Shown here one piece after another: positions 1 through 11,400 of a stretch of 64,000 nt of DNA. Source of the DNA: Neoarius graeffei (lineage: Eukaryota > Chordata > Actinopteri > Siluriformes > Ariidae); NCBI RefSeq assembly GCF_027579695.1, contig NC_083590.1, positions 16,879,446 through 16,943,445 on the forward strand, in the 5' to 3' direction. A program made the translations under genes and the position numbers. Each line of letters begins with the position of its first letter. Within the stretch, counting starts at the first letter, position 1. Under the pieces are notes generated by a model. That model saw nothing but the letters and a program-made list of their open reading frames with translations, was not told where the DNA came from and ran no database searches.

Positions 1-94
1 AAACAGTTTAAATCGGGAAGCTGCGCACATTTGTGCAGCCCGAGCGGTGTGCAGGACTGCGCATATGTGCGCAGCTTCCCGATTTAAACTGTTT
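1..94. repeat. Perfect 30-bp inverted repeat (hairpin), possibly a MITE end
   Basis: Bases 1-30 and 65-94 are exact reverse complements (AAACAGTTTAAATCGGGAAG... against ...CTTCCCGATTTAAACTGTTT), with a 34-base loop. The repeat begins at the window edge, so the element may extend further left. No coding sequence is visible in it. Confidence 0.8.
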
Positions 95-639
95 TTTTCT
101 CATCCTTATACTTCCTGTTTCGTGGACTGTAACGGATTTGCTTATTTAGTAATTTTAATACAGAATTTACTTTGAAATTATAATCAGACACTCCAACGCC
201 CCCCCCTTAAAAAAAAAATCGGATCTGCACGATTCAGGCGGCATCCGCCAAAAGGCGCGCTGTGAATATATAAAGTTGTATATATCAGACAGCCTTTAAA
301 GTTTGATGAAGTCAATTTCAGGCTTTGGAGCAGGCTTTGGCAGTTTCAGGCTTTGGCAGCCCTGCATAGTCACTTGAAAATGCATCTTTGTCCACTTCGT
401 AGGGGTCAATTCCCCCAATCAAGGCCAGTTTGGCTGCATACTGTGAGATGTGTATCTATATACTTCTGTTTGCTTGATTTTACCGACATTGATCTTTATT
501 TTAGAAAACTGACTATATAACTTCATAAATTCGTCCGAGATAACGTAGCCGGTAGTGGCGATGGTCCGTTTTGTTTGCCCTCCAAGATGGCAGCTGGGGG
601 GCGTTCCCCGGAATGCTGTGACGTCAGTGAAAACTATCT
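95..639. other. Unassigned sequence with short CAGGCTTTGG repeats
   Basis: AT-rich sequence with A-runs and three short repeats of CAGGCTTTGG around 320-358. I see no exon, RNA gene or recognisable transposon end here. LINE similarity begins only near 640. Confidence 0.4.
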
Positions 640-1879
640 ATAGATCCCTGGAGCTGTGTGAAGTCCCATCATGCTTCAAACGCTCCACAATAATCCCGGT
701 TCCCAAGAAAACCACCATCACAGGACTGAATGACTACAGGCCTGTAGCTCTCACATCTGTAGTCATGAAGTCCTTCGAGAGACTGGTGTTGTCACACCTG
801 AAGGACATCACAGACCCCCTGCTGGACCCCCTGCAGTTTGCCTACCGGGCAAACAGGTCAGCGGATGATGCAATCAATATGGGACTGCACTACATCCTGC
901 AACACCTTGACTCTGCAGGGACGTACGCCAGGATTCTGTTCGTGGACTTCAGTTCGGCATTCAACACCATTGTTCCAGACATCCTCCACACCAAGCTCAC
1001 CCAGCTCACTGTGCCCTCCTCCACCTGTCAGTGGATTACAAACTTCCTGACTGACAGGAAGCAGCAGGTGAGGATGGGAGCTTCATATCCAGCACTCAGA
1101 CTGTCAGCACTGGCACCCCACAAGGGTGTGTGCTCTCCCCACTGCTCTTCTCCCTTTATACCAATGACTGCACCTCAAGAGACCCGTCTGTTAAACTCCT
1201 GAAATTTGCAGACGATACAACGGTCATCGGCCTCATCTGAGACGGTGACGAGTCTGCATACAGACGGGAGGTTGAACGGCTGGTCTTGTGGTGTGGTCAG
1301 AACAATCTGGAGCTGAACACGCTCAAAACTGTGATGACAGTGGACTTTAGGAGGAGCCCCCCCACTCTGCTGCCCATCACCATCAACAACAACACTGTGA
1401 CTGCCATTGAGAGCTTCAGGTTTCTGGGTTCCACAAGCTCTCAGGACTTGAAGTGGGAGACAAACACAGTCACTATGATTAAAAAGGCTCAGCAGAGGTT
1501 GTACTTTCTGCGCCAGCTCAGGAAGCTCAACCTGCCTAAGGAGGTGCTGACACAATTCTACTCTGCCATCGTTCAGTCTGTTCTCTGCTCTTCCATCACT
1601 GTTTGGTTTGGATCGGTCACCAAACAGGAGAAGAACAGACTGCAACGGACAATAAGGTCTGCAGAGAAAATTATTGGTGTCAACCTGCCCTCCATTCAAG
1701 ACTTATACTTGTCCAGAGTCAGGAAACGGGCAGGTAACATCTCTGCAGACCCATCACACCCTGGTCACAATGTGTTTAATCTTCTCCCCTCAGGGAGGCA
1801 ATATAGATATCTGTATGCAAAAACAACCAGACACAAGAACAGTTTCTTCCCTCAGGCTGTGTCTGTGATGAACAGCTAA
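640..1879 (+). pseudogene. LINE reverse transcriptase fragment (CR1/L2-like non-LTR element), broken
   Basis: The conceptual translation has non-LTR reverse transcriptase blocks: [37 protein letters not shown], then FADDTTVIG (from about 1202), LELNTLKT and FLRQLRKLNLP. The family normally encodes one long ORF. Here the 5' part is missing, the frame shifts between about 1120 and 1200 in the APQG/LSPLL region, and an in-frame TGA at 1238-1240 follows the FADD box. The coding part ends with a stop at 1877-1879 and is followed by a LINE-type 3' tail. It is a dead copy. Assignment to the CR1/L2 group is from recognition of these motifs; the exact clade is uncertain. Confidence 0.85.
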
Positions 1880-2123
1880 AATACAGATTCATATATCAGT
1901 AATATCACTTGCAAAATATCTGCACACTCATACTGTCATTCTTTGCTCACTGTTACTTATATTATATTTATACTTATTTAGATGTACTATTCATCTTTGC
2001 ACTATGCACCATATTGCACCAAAAGGGAAATCCTTTCTGTGATGAACAGCTAAAATCCAGATTCATATATCAGTAATATCACTTGTAAAATATCTGAACA
2101 CTTATACCGTCATTCTGTGCACA
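1880..2123 (+). mobile_element. LINE 3' untranslated tail, partly duplicated in tandem
   Basis: The sequence after the RT stop (GATGAACAGCTAAAAT, then CATATATCAGTAATATCACTT) occurs at about 1868-1950 and again at about 2040-2120, so the tail is partly duplicated. It is interrupted at 2124 by a DNA transposon and resumes at 3806. Confidence 0.7.
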
Positions 2124-2380
2124 CTGTATACCACGGGCGATTGCTCTAAGACAACGAGGGAGGCTCAGCCTCCTCTAAAAATGACGAACATCGTGTAGGA
2201 TGAATTGCGCTAGGCTTATGTTATAGCTGACCTTATAACATTGCTATTTCAGATCCAGAATCATAGAAATATATGTGCCTAACCCAACTACAGTGCGAAA
2301 TCATTCCGTTATAACTTTCCCCAGTTTGCCTAATGTGTGCGTGAGTTTTTCCCCCTCGTGACAGCGCGATGCAGCCCAGT

Positions 2381-2592
2381 CTCAGTGGACTTCAATGGCA
2401 TTTGGGAGCTATGCGCTTTTCAATCTCAAAATGCAAGACGATTATTGGACAAATACTGCGAAAATGCCCGCCCCACGGACTCCCAGCCTCAGTGGACTTC
2501 AATGGCATTTGGGAGCTATGCGCTTGTCAATCTCAAAATGCAAGATTGGACAAATACTGCGAAAATGCCCGCCCCACGGACTCCCAGCCTCA
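2381..2592. repeat. Tandem duplication (about 105 bp x 2) inside the hAT element
   Basis: CTCAGTGGACTTCAATGGCA starts at 2381 and again at 2488. The two units agree almost throughout, differing by a few substitutions and a short indel in the ATGCAAGA region. The short ORFs across it are products of the repeat. Confidence 0.9.
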
Positions 2593-2947
2593 CAGTGGGA
2601 GGGACATGGCAGTTTCCGCGAGGAGACTGGTGATTGGTGAAAGCAGCCGGATATTTTCTTTGATTGACAGCTCGTTTCAACTATAGACAGGCAGTGGTGA
2701 ATTTCAGTTCAGTCCCATGTGTATTCGCAAGTGCTGTGGTGTATTGTACAAGATCAGCTTACATTTCGATTTCATTCATTACATACGGTTTCTACCAGCT
2801 TTTTTAGTTTGTATACATTTTCATTGTAAATAAAGTGTAAATATAGTGTTGTCAAGTTTGCTATCTTAGTTCCAGAAATTTCGTTCATTTGAGTGACTGA
2901 ACTTGAACTTGAGGGGGCTAGTCAGCTAGCAAGAAAGCTGCGCACGG

Positions 2948-3121
2948 ATGCCAAGCATTGCTGATTTAATTTTGGCGAAGCCATTTGCCAGTCTTCCTTT
3001 TGAGGAAAAAATTAAAATTAAAGAGCAGGGTAGACCAATGCCTCAAATTGACTTGGTGAAAAAGGTAGGGAATAATACTCGTTCCTTTCAGCTCTCCTGG
3101 TACGAGAAAGTGAATTGCTAA
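2948..3121 (+). pseudogene. hAT transposase N-terminal remnant (57 aa)
   Basis: A short ORF starts MPSIADLILAKPFASLPFEE, continues with GRPMPQIDLV and SFQLSWYEK, and stops at TAA 3119-3121. The style matches the N-terminus of the fish hAT transposase group often annotated as zinc finger MYM-type protein 1-like; that assignment is from memory. The catalytic part is absent, so the element cannot mobilise itself. Confidence 0.55.
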
Positions 3122-3805
3122 CAGCAAGTGATCCACATCAACAACAGTAAATAGGATACTTTAGTAATATGTCATGGATGGACCAAAAATATAGAATCTA
3201 TTTAAAATGTTTATGCTGAGTATATTATATTGGAATATATATTTCTCTGGATATGAATTAAACACAGCTACAATTTGGAAAACATTTTTAAACAAAAACA
3301 CAGCCGAGAACATTTCACACTACAGACCTGGATTAAAAGTGAAGGGTTATCAAAATTGTCAATAAAACATTTCTCAGTCAAAATAAGTAAAATATAGGGA
3401 AAGTGTCATTGAATGAAATGTGTGGCACCCAGCTCTATGTTTGGCTCCCCAAGGTCAGTGCTTGTGCCTATTCCAGAACACCCTGCTGTTACTGCTGAGG
3501 TTCCTGACAAAGAGCTGCTTTCAATAATGATCAATTTTTAAACAACATGCCACAATTTTAAAATCTAAAATGTTAAAATATACCCCCCCCCCCCAACACC
3601 ACCATCATGTATATTGGACAGTCAGCTAATGGGCCAAAAGAACCTGTTATTTCACAGTTTGTAACCCTGCCAACAATCAGCCAGATCAGAGGCAAGAGTA
3701 TGGGCAAAATGAATGTGTTTTTTCTTTTTTCTTTTAAAATCTGGAAATATCATAACTGACCAGCCTCCCCTGTTTGAAAGACTACCAGCCGCCACTGCTG
3801 TATAC

Positions 3806-4021
3806 TTTATATTTATTTAACTATTCCATACTTGACTTACCTGGATTACTTTGCACTATGCACCTATTTTTGTTGTTGTTTGCTTGTTTGTTTGATTTTG
3901 TGCCTACGCTTTTTTATCTGTTTTGTACTATGAGAGCTAAGTGAACCGGAGTCAAATTCCTCGTGTGTGTCCACATACCTGGCAATTAAAGTGTTTCTGA
4001 TTCTATTTTCTGATTTCTGAG
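3806..4021 (+). mobile_element. LINE 3' end continuing after the hAT insertion
   Basis: TTTGCACTATGCACC, GAGAGCTAAGTGAACCGGAG and GGCAATTAAAGTGTTTCTGA lead to a degenerate TCTGAT-type 3' terminus, the usual end of this fish LINE group. It abuts a truncated Tc1 element at 4022. Confidence 0.7.
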
Positions 4022-4764
4022 AAGTGTTATGTTTGGAGAAAGGAAAACACTGCATTCCAGCTTAAGAACCTTATCCCATCTGTGAAACATGGTGGTGGTA
4101 GTATCATGGTTTGGGCCTGTTTTGCTGCATCTGGGCCAGGATGGCTTGTCATTATCGAGAGAACAATGAATTCTGAATTATACCAGTGAATTCTAAAGGA
4201 AAATGTCAGGACATCTGTCCATGAACTGAATCTCAAGAGAAGGTGGGTCATGCAGCAAGACAACGACCCTAAGCACACAAGTCATTCTACCAAAAAATGG
4301 TTAAAGAAGAATAAAGTTAATGTTTTGGAATGGCCAAGTCAAAGTCCTGACCTTAATCCAATGGAAATGTTGTGGAAGGACCTGAAGCGAGCAGTTCATG
4401 TGAGGGAAACCCACCAACATCCCAGAGTTGAAGCTGTTCTGTACGGAGGAATGGGTTAAAATTCCTCCAAGCCGGTGTGCAGGACTGATAAACAGTTACC
4501 GCAAACGTTTAGTTGCAGTTATAGCTGCACAAGGGGGTCACACCAGATACTGAAAGCAAAGGTTCACATACTTTCGCCACTCACAGGTATGTAATATTGT
4601 ATCATTTTCCTCAATAAATAAATGACCGAGTATAATATTTTTGTCTCATTTGTTTAACTGGGTTCTCTTTATCTACTTGTGTGAAAATCTGATGGTGTTT
4701 TAGGTCATATTTATGCAGAAATATAGAAAATTCTAAAGGGTTCACAAACTTTCAAGCACCACTG
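4022..4764 (+). mobile_element. 5'-truncated Tc1-like transposon with transposase C-terminal half
   Basis: The coding remnant has [24 protein letters not shown] (second catalytic Asp) and [15 protein letters not shown] (catalytic Glu), but is broken by a stop after NSELYQ. The 3' terminal repeat ends CAAGCACCACTG at 4764, followed by TA. The left half, including helix-turn-helix and first Asp, is missing. It is the same family as the copy at 9262-10871. Confidence 0.85.
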
Positions 4765-4789
4765 TATATCCATCCATCTGCCTATTCAT

Positions 4790-4975
4790 GACAAATCTAG
4801 GGTTCTGATATGTATGCAGATTTTGTCTTTTCCCAACTCATAAAGTAGTGAATGGATTTTGATGAACTTTTGAAGAAAGGTGGACCAGGGGCCAAGGATT
4901 AGATTTTGATGCAAATCCGAATTTGTGCTTTGGAGGAGGTCTGCGCTCGACCGAGAGCCCTTCTAGTTCTCCTTG
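4790..4975. repeat. Interspersed repeat fragment ahead of the SP-family promoter
   Basis: GAATGGATTTTGATGAACTTTTGAAG ... GGAGGTCTGCGCTC ... CCCTTCTAGTT resembles a common fish repeat. The class is not recognised. It ends about 60 bp before the GC-box region of the next gene. Confidence 0.4.
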
Positions 4976-5019
4976 TTTTATGTGAAAGAACGCACAACTG
5001 TTTACAATTTTGCTAAATG

Positions 5020-5065
5020 CCCCGCCCTCGGGTTCACTACTTTCGGTTTCGTTTCTAACTTCCGG
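5020..5065 (+). promoter_or_regulatory. Candidate promoter: GC box, IRF/ISRE-like motif and ETS site
   Basis: CCCCGCCC (5020-5027) is a GC box. ACTTTCGGTTTC (5039-5050) reads GAAACCGAAAGT on the other strand, matching the IRF consensus GAAANNGAAA(G/C)(T/C), and a third GAAA follows to 5055. ACTTCCGG (5058-5065) is an ETS core. No TATA box is evident. The block lies about 210 bp upstream of the first ATG. Mammalian SP100/SP110/SP140 genes are interferon-inducible, so an ISRE here fits; function is inferred. Confidence 0.55.
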
Positions 5066-5275
5066 GTTTGGAAGTGAGCGGCGCGAGCAAATCCAGGAAG
5101 GCGGGAGATTGGAGATTTCAGATGTATATCACCAAAACAAATCTTCAGTGATCAACGCCAAAGCACTCAGCCCTGTTCGGGATCAGGAAGGTAGAGTCTG
5201 ACATTTACATCTTCCAGAGCTGGTGTTTTATTGTCCCTTTAGAATAATGGATGTATTTGAGTAGAGAGCAGACGG

Positions 5276-5434
5276 ATGAACAGAGACCCAATGGATCCGC
5301 TGGATTTTCTCACTGAAGAGGAGATGATGAAGTTTTTTCACTGCAAGAAGACAGAGATCTCTTGCATGGAGGAACCGCACACCTTCCTCAACCAGCTCCG
5401 AGACCACAACCTGGTACCTGAGAAGCTCTACCAG
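5276..5434 (+). CDS. SP-like exon 1: N-terminal half of HSR domain
   Basis: 53 codons from ATG 5276, including [40 protein letters not shown] and the final LYQ. The pattern F..KK.EIS, PFLxxLRD, VPE is the first helical part of the HSR/Sp100 domain. The exon ends CAG and the intron begins GCAAGA, a good GC-type donor. Reading on instead reaches a stop at 5459-5461. Confidence 0.85.
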
Positions 5435-8400
5435 GCAAGAGCTGCTCTATACTGCACATGATCACGAGCCTTTTTTTTCTTCCACCTGAAAGAAGGGAAT
5501 TGATGAATAGAGTCTGAAACACATCTGTTGTCTACTTTGTATGCATTAAGTTGCATATTAATGTTTGATCAGTGCATTTACTGTGCCAATATAATATGTG
5601 AGTGTGATGTGATTTTTATGTCGCAAACGAGTCGACTCTTTGAACCGAATCATTTGAGTGACCGCTGAGATCCGATTCATTCCTTTCTTTCTCTTGTTGT
5701 CGATCTAAGCAATGCAGAGTAAGTGTTCAATACACAGTTCGAGCTGAAACCTGACAACAGCAGATTAACCACGGGACATAATATCGCAAACTTTTTGGCT
5801 AAGGCAGAAATGACAGTGAATCGTTTGACAGCCAAAAGAGTCGGCTCTTATTGGTGATTTGAGTCAAATAATCCGACTCACTGAAATGTCCTGGTTGTTC
5901 ATGACTAATCTCTAGCCAAAGAAAAAAAACATGGGATGCATTATTGGTACATGGAAAGAAAATCTGTGAAAATCAAAAGTCACCTAAAACCTTTAATTTG
6001 AACTTTAAACTTGAACTAAATATATATTTATTATTACTCCTGAGGTGTGGAAACCTAACCCGGGATATAAAGTGTTTGTTTAATTTTAAAGTGCATATTC
6101 TGGACCAATTTCGGTTTTTTTATATGAAAGTATGTCCCTTTACACACTCATCCAGAAGGGTAATTTTGCACAAGGCCATCTGTTTACAGCAGAAAAAAAT
6201 AAAATAACAAAACACGTCTGGAAAAATCCCAAGGGAGTCTGGAGCCAGATTCGTGACGTCACCTGTGGAAGCGCCAGCAGGCTGCGAGAGCTTTGCACGG
6301 TTTCAGTGCACAGCCTGTGTAGACCAAGCGCTCCCATTTCTCTCTCATTGTCCGGTCTTTTGGGAAACGATGAGTACTAATCCCATCATGATTGGTGTTG
6401 CTACACCCTCCTACGATACATCTGTTAACCATTTTAATAATTACGTGATAATGTTGAAGAAATTTGCAGAAAACCACCAGGTCGTTTTCTCATAAACAAA
6501 CCAGCGCTGACATAGGATTCAGAAGGAGGCGTCCCGCACGCGACGTCACGAAAATCAATGTTTGTCGGGAAATCCAAATGGCAAGTTTTTTCAGAGGCGG
6601 ACCAATTCGCCTCAAATGGCTTGAATTCAACTGAATTTTTCTGGTATTGCGCAGGGTAAAAAAATTACACTAAATGCAAAATGTGACAGATATTTGACCA
6701 AAGTTTAATATAAAATAGGAGAATTACATTGATTTTGCTCCTGAATTTACCCGTGATACGCACTTTAAAGTAGTAAAGATCTTTTGGGAGCGGCACGGTG
6801 GTGTAGTGGTTAGCATTGTCGCCTCACAGCAAGAAGGTCCTGGGTTCGAGCCCAGCGGCTGGCGAGGGCCTTTCTGTGTGGAGTTTGTATGTTCTCCCCA
6901 TGTCCGTGTGGGTTTCCTCTGGGTGCTCCAGTTTCCCCCACAGTCCAAAGACATGCAGGTTAGGTTAACTGGTGACTCTAAGGCTACATCCACACAACAA
7001 CGGCAACGAGATGTTATTTAAAAATATATCGCGTCCAAATGGGCAACGATCAGTAAAATATCAGGTCCATATGGCAACGCAACACTTGCTGAAAACGATG
7101 CAATACACATGCCACACCTCTAGGGGCGCTGTAAGATGGTCCCTTCGGAGACACCAGAACAATAGAAGAAGTAAGGATGCATGCGCATAAACTATTATGC
7201 GCGAGACTTCATATTAGCCACAAAGTCAGGAAAATCTGTTCGTAAAATTACATTATAATGACCAAATATAATGAAAAGTATTTTTCCAGTCTCTCCTGTG
7301 AAAGGTAATCCCATGTGATCTCATTTGGATAGTAAACCTGTTGGTACAGTTAAACGCAGCTAATCTTTATTCTCCGCTTTGACCTCTCCAATATGGCGGC
7401 GAGGATGACGTATGATTCTACGCGGAAGGCGGCGTCTTTAATGGTCCGGAATAAATTGAATACTACACGTTGATGGATTAATTTGTTGTTTCTCACCTGT
7501 GAAAGGTAATCCCATGCGATCTCGTTTGGACGGTAAACCTGTTGGTACAGTTAAACGCAGCACATGAATCTTTATTCTCCGCTTTGACCTATCCAATATG
7601 GCGGCGAGGATGACGTAGGATTCTACGCGGAAGGCGGCGTCTTTAATGGTCCGGAATAAATTGAATACTACACGTTGATGGATTAATTTGCTCTTCTACG
7701 CCCTTTTTGAGGAATGTACTTTAGGACTTAAACCAACATCTGAAGAGGTGAGATCGCTCCTTTTTTTTCCTATTTTTGCTGGCGGGATTGACTCTGCCCT
7801 AAGGGCAGAGTCTCTCTCTCTCTTTCTCACTTTGCACCATTACACAATAAATATTCACAGTGAAAATATTTTGTAAGCGCGTTTCATGAACCAAGTTATA
7901 GGATTTGTTGACAACTCGCATCGCAATGAGAAGATCAGTGGCACTACTGGTGTTAAGAATCAGACCATTTCATAAATGAATATTTTGCTGTAGAGCTGCA
8001 GTGTTTGTACAATTGCATGTTTTTGCTTCACTATTACTGTCACTATTCTGCTTCTTGCATTACTACTGTGAACTAACATTGAACATAATAATAATAATAT
8101 CCAAGCTCGTGTTTCACTCTCACTAGTGCTCTGTAAGGCTTTTTCCTGGTGATATCCTGGTGATATTCGTTACACTTCTACCCGGCGTGAAGCACTCACA
8201 GTCATGTGGTTGTGATGTCATCGTAAACAAATCCGTTCTACTCATCCAGACGACTTCACAACGGCAACGTTGCCAGATCTTTCCACTCTGGAACCCGTTC
8301 TCAAAAAGATTGCGTTTTGGGCACCCAAAACGCCGGTGCCGTGTGGACGCCAGGCCTAAACGATAAGCAATTATATTGGAGTCACCTGAATCTGTTGCCG

Positions 8401-11400
8401 TGTGGACAGGGCCTAAATTGACTGTAGGTGTGAATGTGAATGGTTGTCTGTGTCTATGTGTCAGCCCTGTGATGACCTGGCGACTTGTCCAGGGTGTACC
8501 CCGCCTTTCGCTCGTAGTCAGCTGGGATAGGCTCCAGCTTGCCTGCGACCCTGTAGAACAGGATAAACAGATAATGGATGGATGGAAGATCTTTTGGCCA
8601 CTGCAAAAGTAGAAAAGACTTTCAATCCATAAATTGTGCATGAATAATTAATCAAACTTTCACTGGAAAAAAAACCCGAGTTGATTCCCAGTTACTTAGT
8701 GCATCAGATCACATGATACCGTTCCACAATTATCAACACCTTTGTCCACAGTTATTGACACCGTTCCACATTTATCGACATCCGGATTATTATTTATTTA
8801 AAAAATAATCGTTATGTGGTATTAAATTAAAAAAACATAGTTTTTATTTAAAATTTGTTTAACATAGACTGATATTTTGCACTGGATTGTATTTAGAGGT
8901 ATCAGAGGTCCGGGTTCGAGCCCCGTGGCCGGCGAGGGCCTTTCTGTGCGGAGTTTGCATGTTCTCCCCGTGTCCGCGTGGGTTTCCTCCAGGTGCTCCG
9001 GTTTCCCCCACAGTCCAAAGACATGCAGGTTAGGTTAACTGGTGACTCTAAATTGACCGTAGGTGTGAATGTGAGTGTGAATGGTTGTCTGTGTCTATGT
9101 GTCAGCCCTGTGATGACCTGGCAACTTGTCCAGGGTGTACCCTGCCTTTCACCCGTAGTCAGCTGGGATAGGCTCCAGCTTGCCTGCGACCCTGTAGAAG
9201 GATAAAGCGGCTAGAGATAATGAGATGAGATGAGATGATATTTTGCACAAAATATCTTTTACAGTGGTGCTTGAAAGTTTGTGAACCCTTTAGAATTTTC
9301 TATATTTCTGCATATATATGACCTAAAACATCATCAGATTTTCATACAAGTCCTAAAAGTAGATAAAGAGAACCCAGTTAAACAAATGAGACAAAAATAT
9401 TATACTTGGTCATTTATTTATTGAGGAAAATGATCCAATATTACATGTCTGTGAGTGGCAAAAGTATGTGAACCTTTGCTTTCAGTATCTGGTGTGACCC
9501 CCTTGTGCAGCAATAACTGCAACTAAATGTTTCCGGTAACTGTTGATCAGTCCTGCACACCGGCTTGGAGGAATTTTAACCCATTCCTCCGTACAGAACA
9601 GCTTCAACTCTGGGATGTTGGTGGGTTTCCTCACATAAACTGCTCACTTCAGGTCCTTCCACAACATTTTGATTGGATTAAAGTCAGGACTTTGACTTGG
9701 CCATTCCAAAACATTAACTTTATTCTTCTTTAACCATTCTTTGGTAGAACGACTTGTGTGCTTAGGGTTGTTGTCTTGCTGCATGACCCACCTTCTCTTG
9801 AGATTCAGTTCATGGACAGATGTCTGACATTTTCCTTTAGAATTCGCTGGTATAATTCAGAATTCATTGTTCCATCAATGATGGCAAGTGGTCCTGGCCC
9901 AGATGCAGCAAAACAGGCCCAAACCATGATACTACCACCACCATGTTTCACAGATGGGATAAGGTTCTTATGCTGGAATGCAGTGTTTTACTTTCTCCAA
10001 ACATAACACTTCTCATTTAAACCAAAATTTTCTATGTTGGTCTCATCCGTCCACAAAACATTTTTCCAATAGCCTTCTGGTTTGTCCACATGATCTTTCG
10101 CAAACTGCAGATGAGCAGCAATGTTCTTTTTGGAGAGCAGTGGCTTTCTCCTTGCAACCCTGCCATGTACACCATTGTTGTTCAGTGTTCTCCTGATGGT
10201 AGACTCATGAACATTAACATTGGCTAATGTGAGAGAGGCCTTCAGTTGCTTAGAAGTTACCCTGGGGTCCTTTGTGACCTCGCCGACTGTTACACGCCTT
10301 GCTCTTGGAGTGATCTTTGTTGGTTGACCACTCCTGTGGAGGGTAACAATGGTCATGAATTTCCTCCATTTGTACACAATCTGTCTGACTGTGGATTGGT
10401 GGAGTCCAAACTCTTTACAGATGGTTTTGTAACCTTTTCCAGCCTGATGAGCATCAACAATGCTTTTTCTGAGGTCCTCAGAAATCTCCTTTGTTCGTAC
10501 CATGATACACTTCCACAAACATGTGTTGTGAAGATCAGACTTTGATAGATCCCTGTTCTTTAAATAAAATAGGGTGCCCACTCACACCTGATTGTCATCC
10601 CATTGGTTGAAAAACCCCTGACTCTAATTTCACCTTCAAATTAACTGCGAATCCTAGAGTTTCACATACTTTTGCCACTCACAGATATGTAATATTGGAT
10701 CATTTTCCTCAATAAATAAATGACCAAGTATAATATTTTTGTCTCATTTGTTTAACTGGGTTCTCTTTATCTACTTTTAGGACTTGTGTGAAAATCTGAT
10801 GATGTTTTAGGTCATATTTATGCAGAAATATAGAAAATTCTAAAGAGTTCACAAACTTTCAAGCACCACTGTATATAAATATCTGGATGTTGGTGTTTAC
10901 GTAAATGAGGAAATAATTCTAATGTTTGTAAACAAATGAACTGATAATGTTTAACTTGCGTTAGAAAATCTTTTTGTTCCACTTTCTAAGTATTTTCATA
11001 GATCACATTTTGTTAATCATTCGTTGTTGTTTATATTAATTTCTAGTTTTGTAGTTTACCAATAAATGTCTTTTTTTATATGCTAGGAATTTAATTCTGG
11101 TCTAATTCTATTTATTGCAATCGGTTTCCAAATACTCTACAAACGTTCCATTCTGTTATGAATCAGAAAAAAAATTATTATAAATCACATCACTTTTACT
11201 TTTTAAGTACTTCATCTACTTCAACAATGTTACACAAAGATCGATCCATGACAGTTGTAAATGCCACTTAATTCCACAGGGTGTCAATAATGGTAGACAC
11301 CAGTGAAAGTGATCACTATTATCGACACCTCACATGACTTCTCAAATGCGCGTTTAGATACAAAATCGTGACTGTCAAATGAAAACGTAAGAAACAAAGT

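Larger units (their letters stand above)
2132..3797. mobile_element. hAT-type DNA transposon inserted in the LINE tail, 8-bp target duplication
   Basis: The 8-mer CTGTATAC flanks the block at 2124-2131 and 3798-3805. Termini are CACGGGCG... on the left and, in reverse complement, CAGTGGCGGCTGG on the right. Eight-base duplications and CA(G/C)NGG-like ends are typical of hAT elements. The LINE tail reads on cleanly across the insertion. Only a short transposase remnant is left inside. Confidence 0.8.

Noticed and set aside
5010-5201. 63-aa ORF at 5010-5201 as an upstream exon of the SP-like gene
   Set aside because: It covers the GC box, IRF and ETS motifs and has no domain; it is more likely promoter and leader. 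A leader intron 5191-5271 is possible but unproven.
6789-9205. tRNA genes from A and B boxes
   Set aside because: The boxes belong to SINE heads; no cloverleaf with acceptor stem and anticodon arm can be drawn, and copies carry SINE bodies and target duplications.
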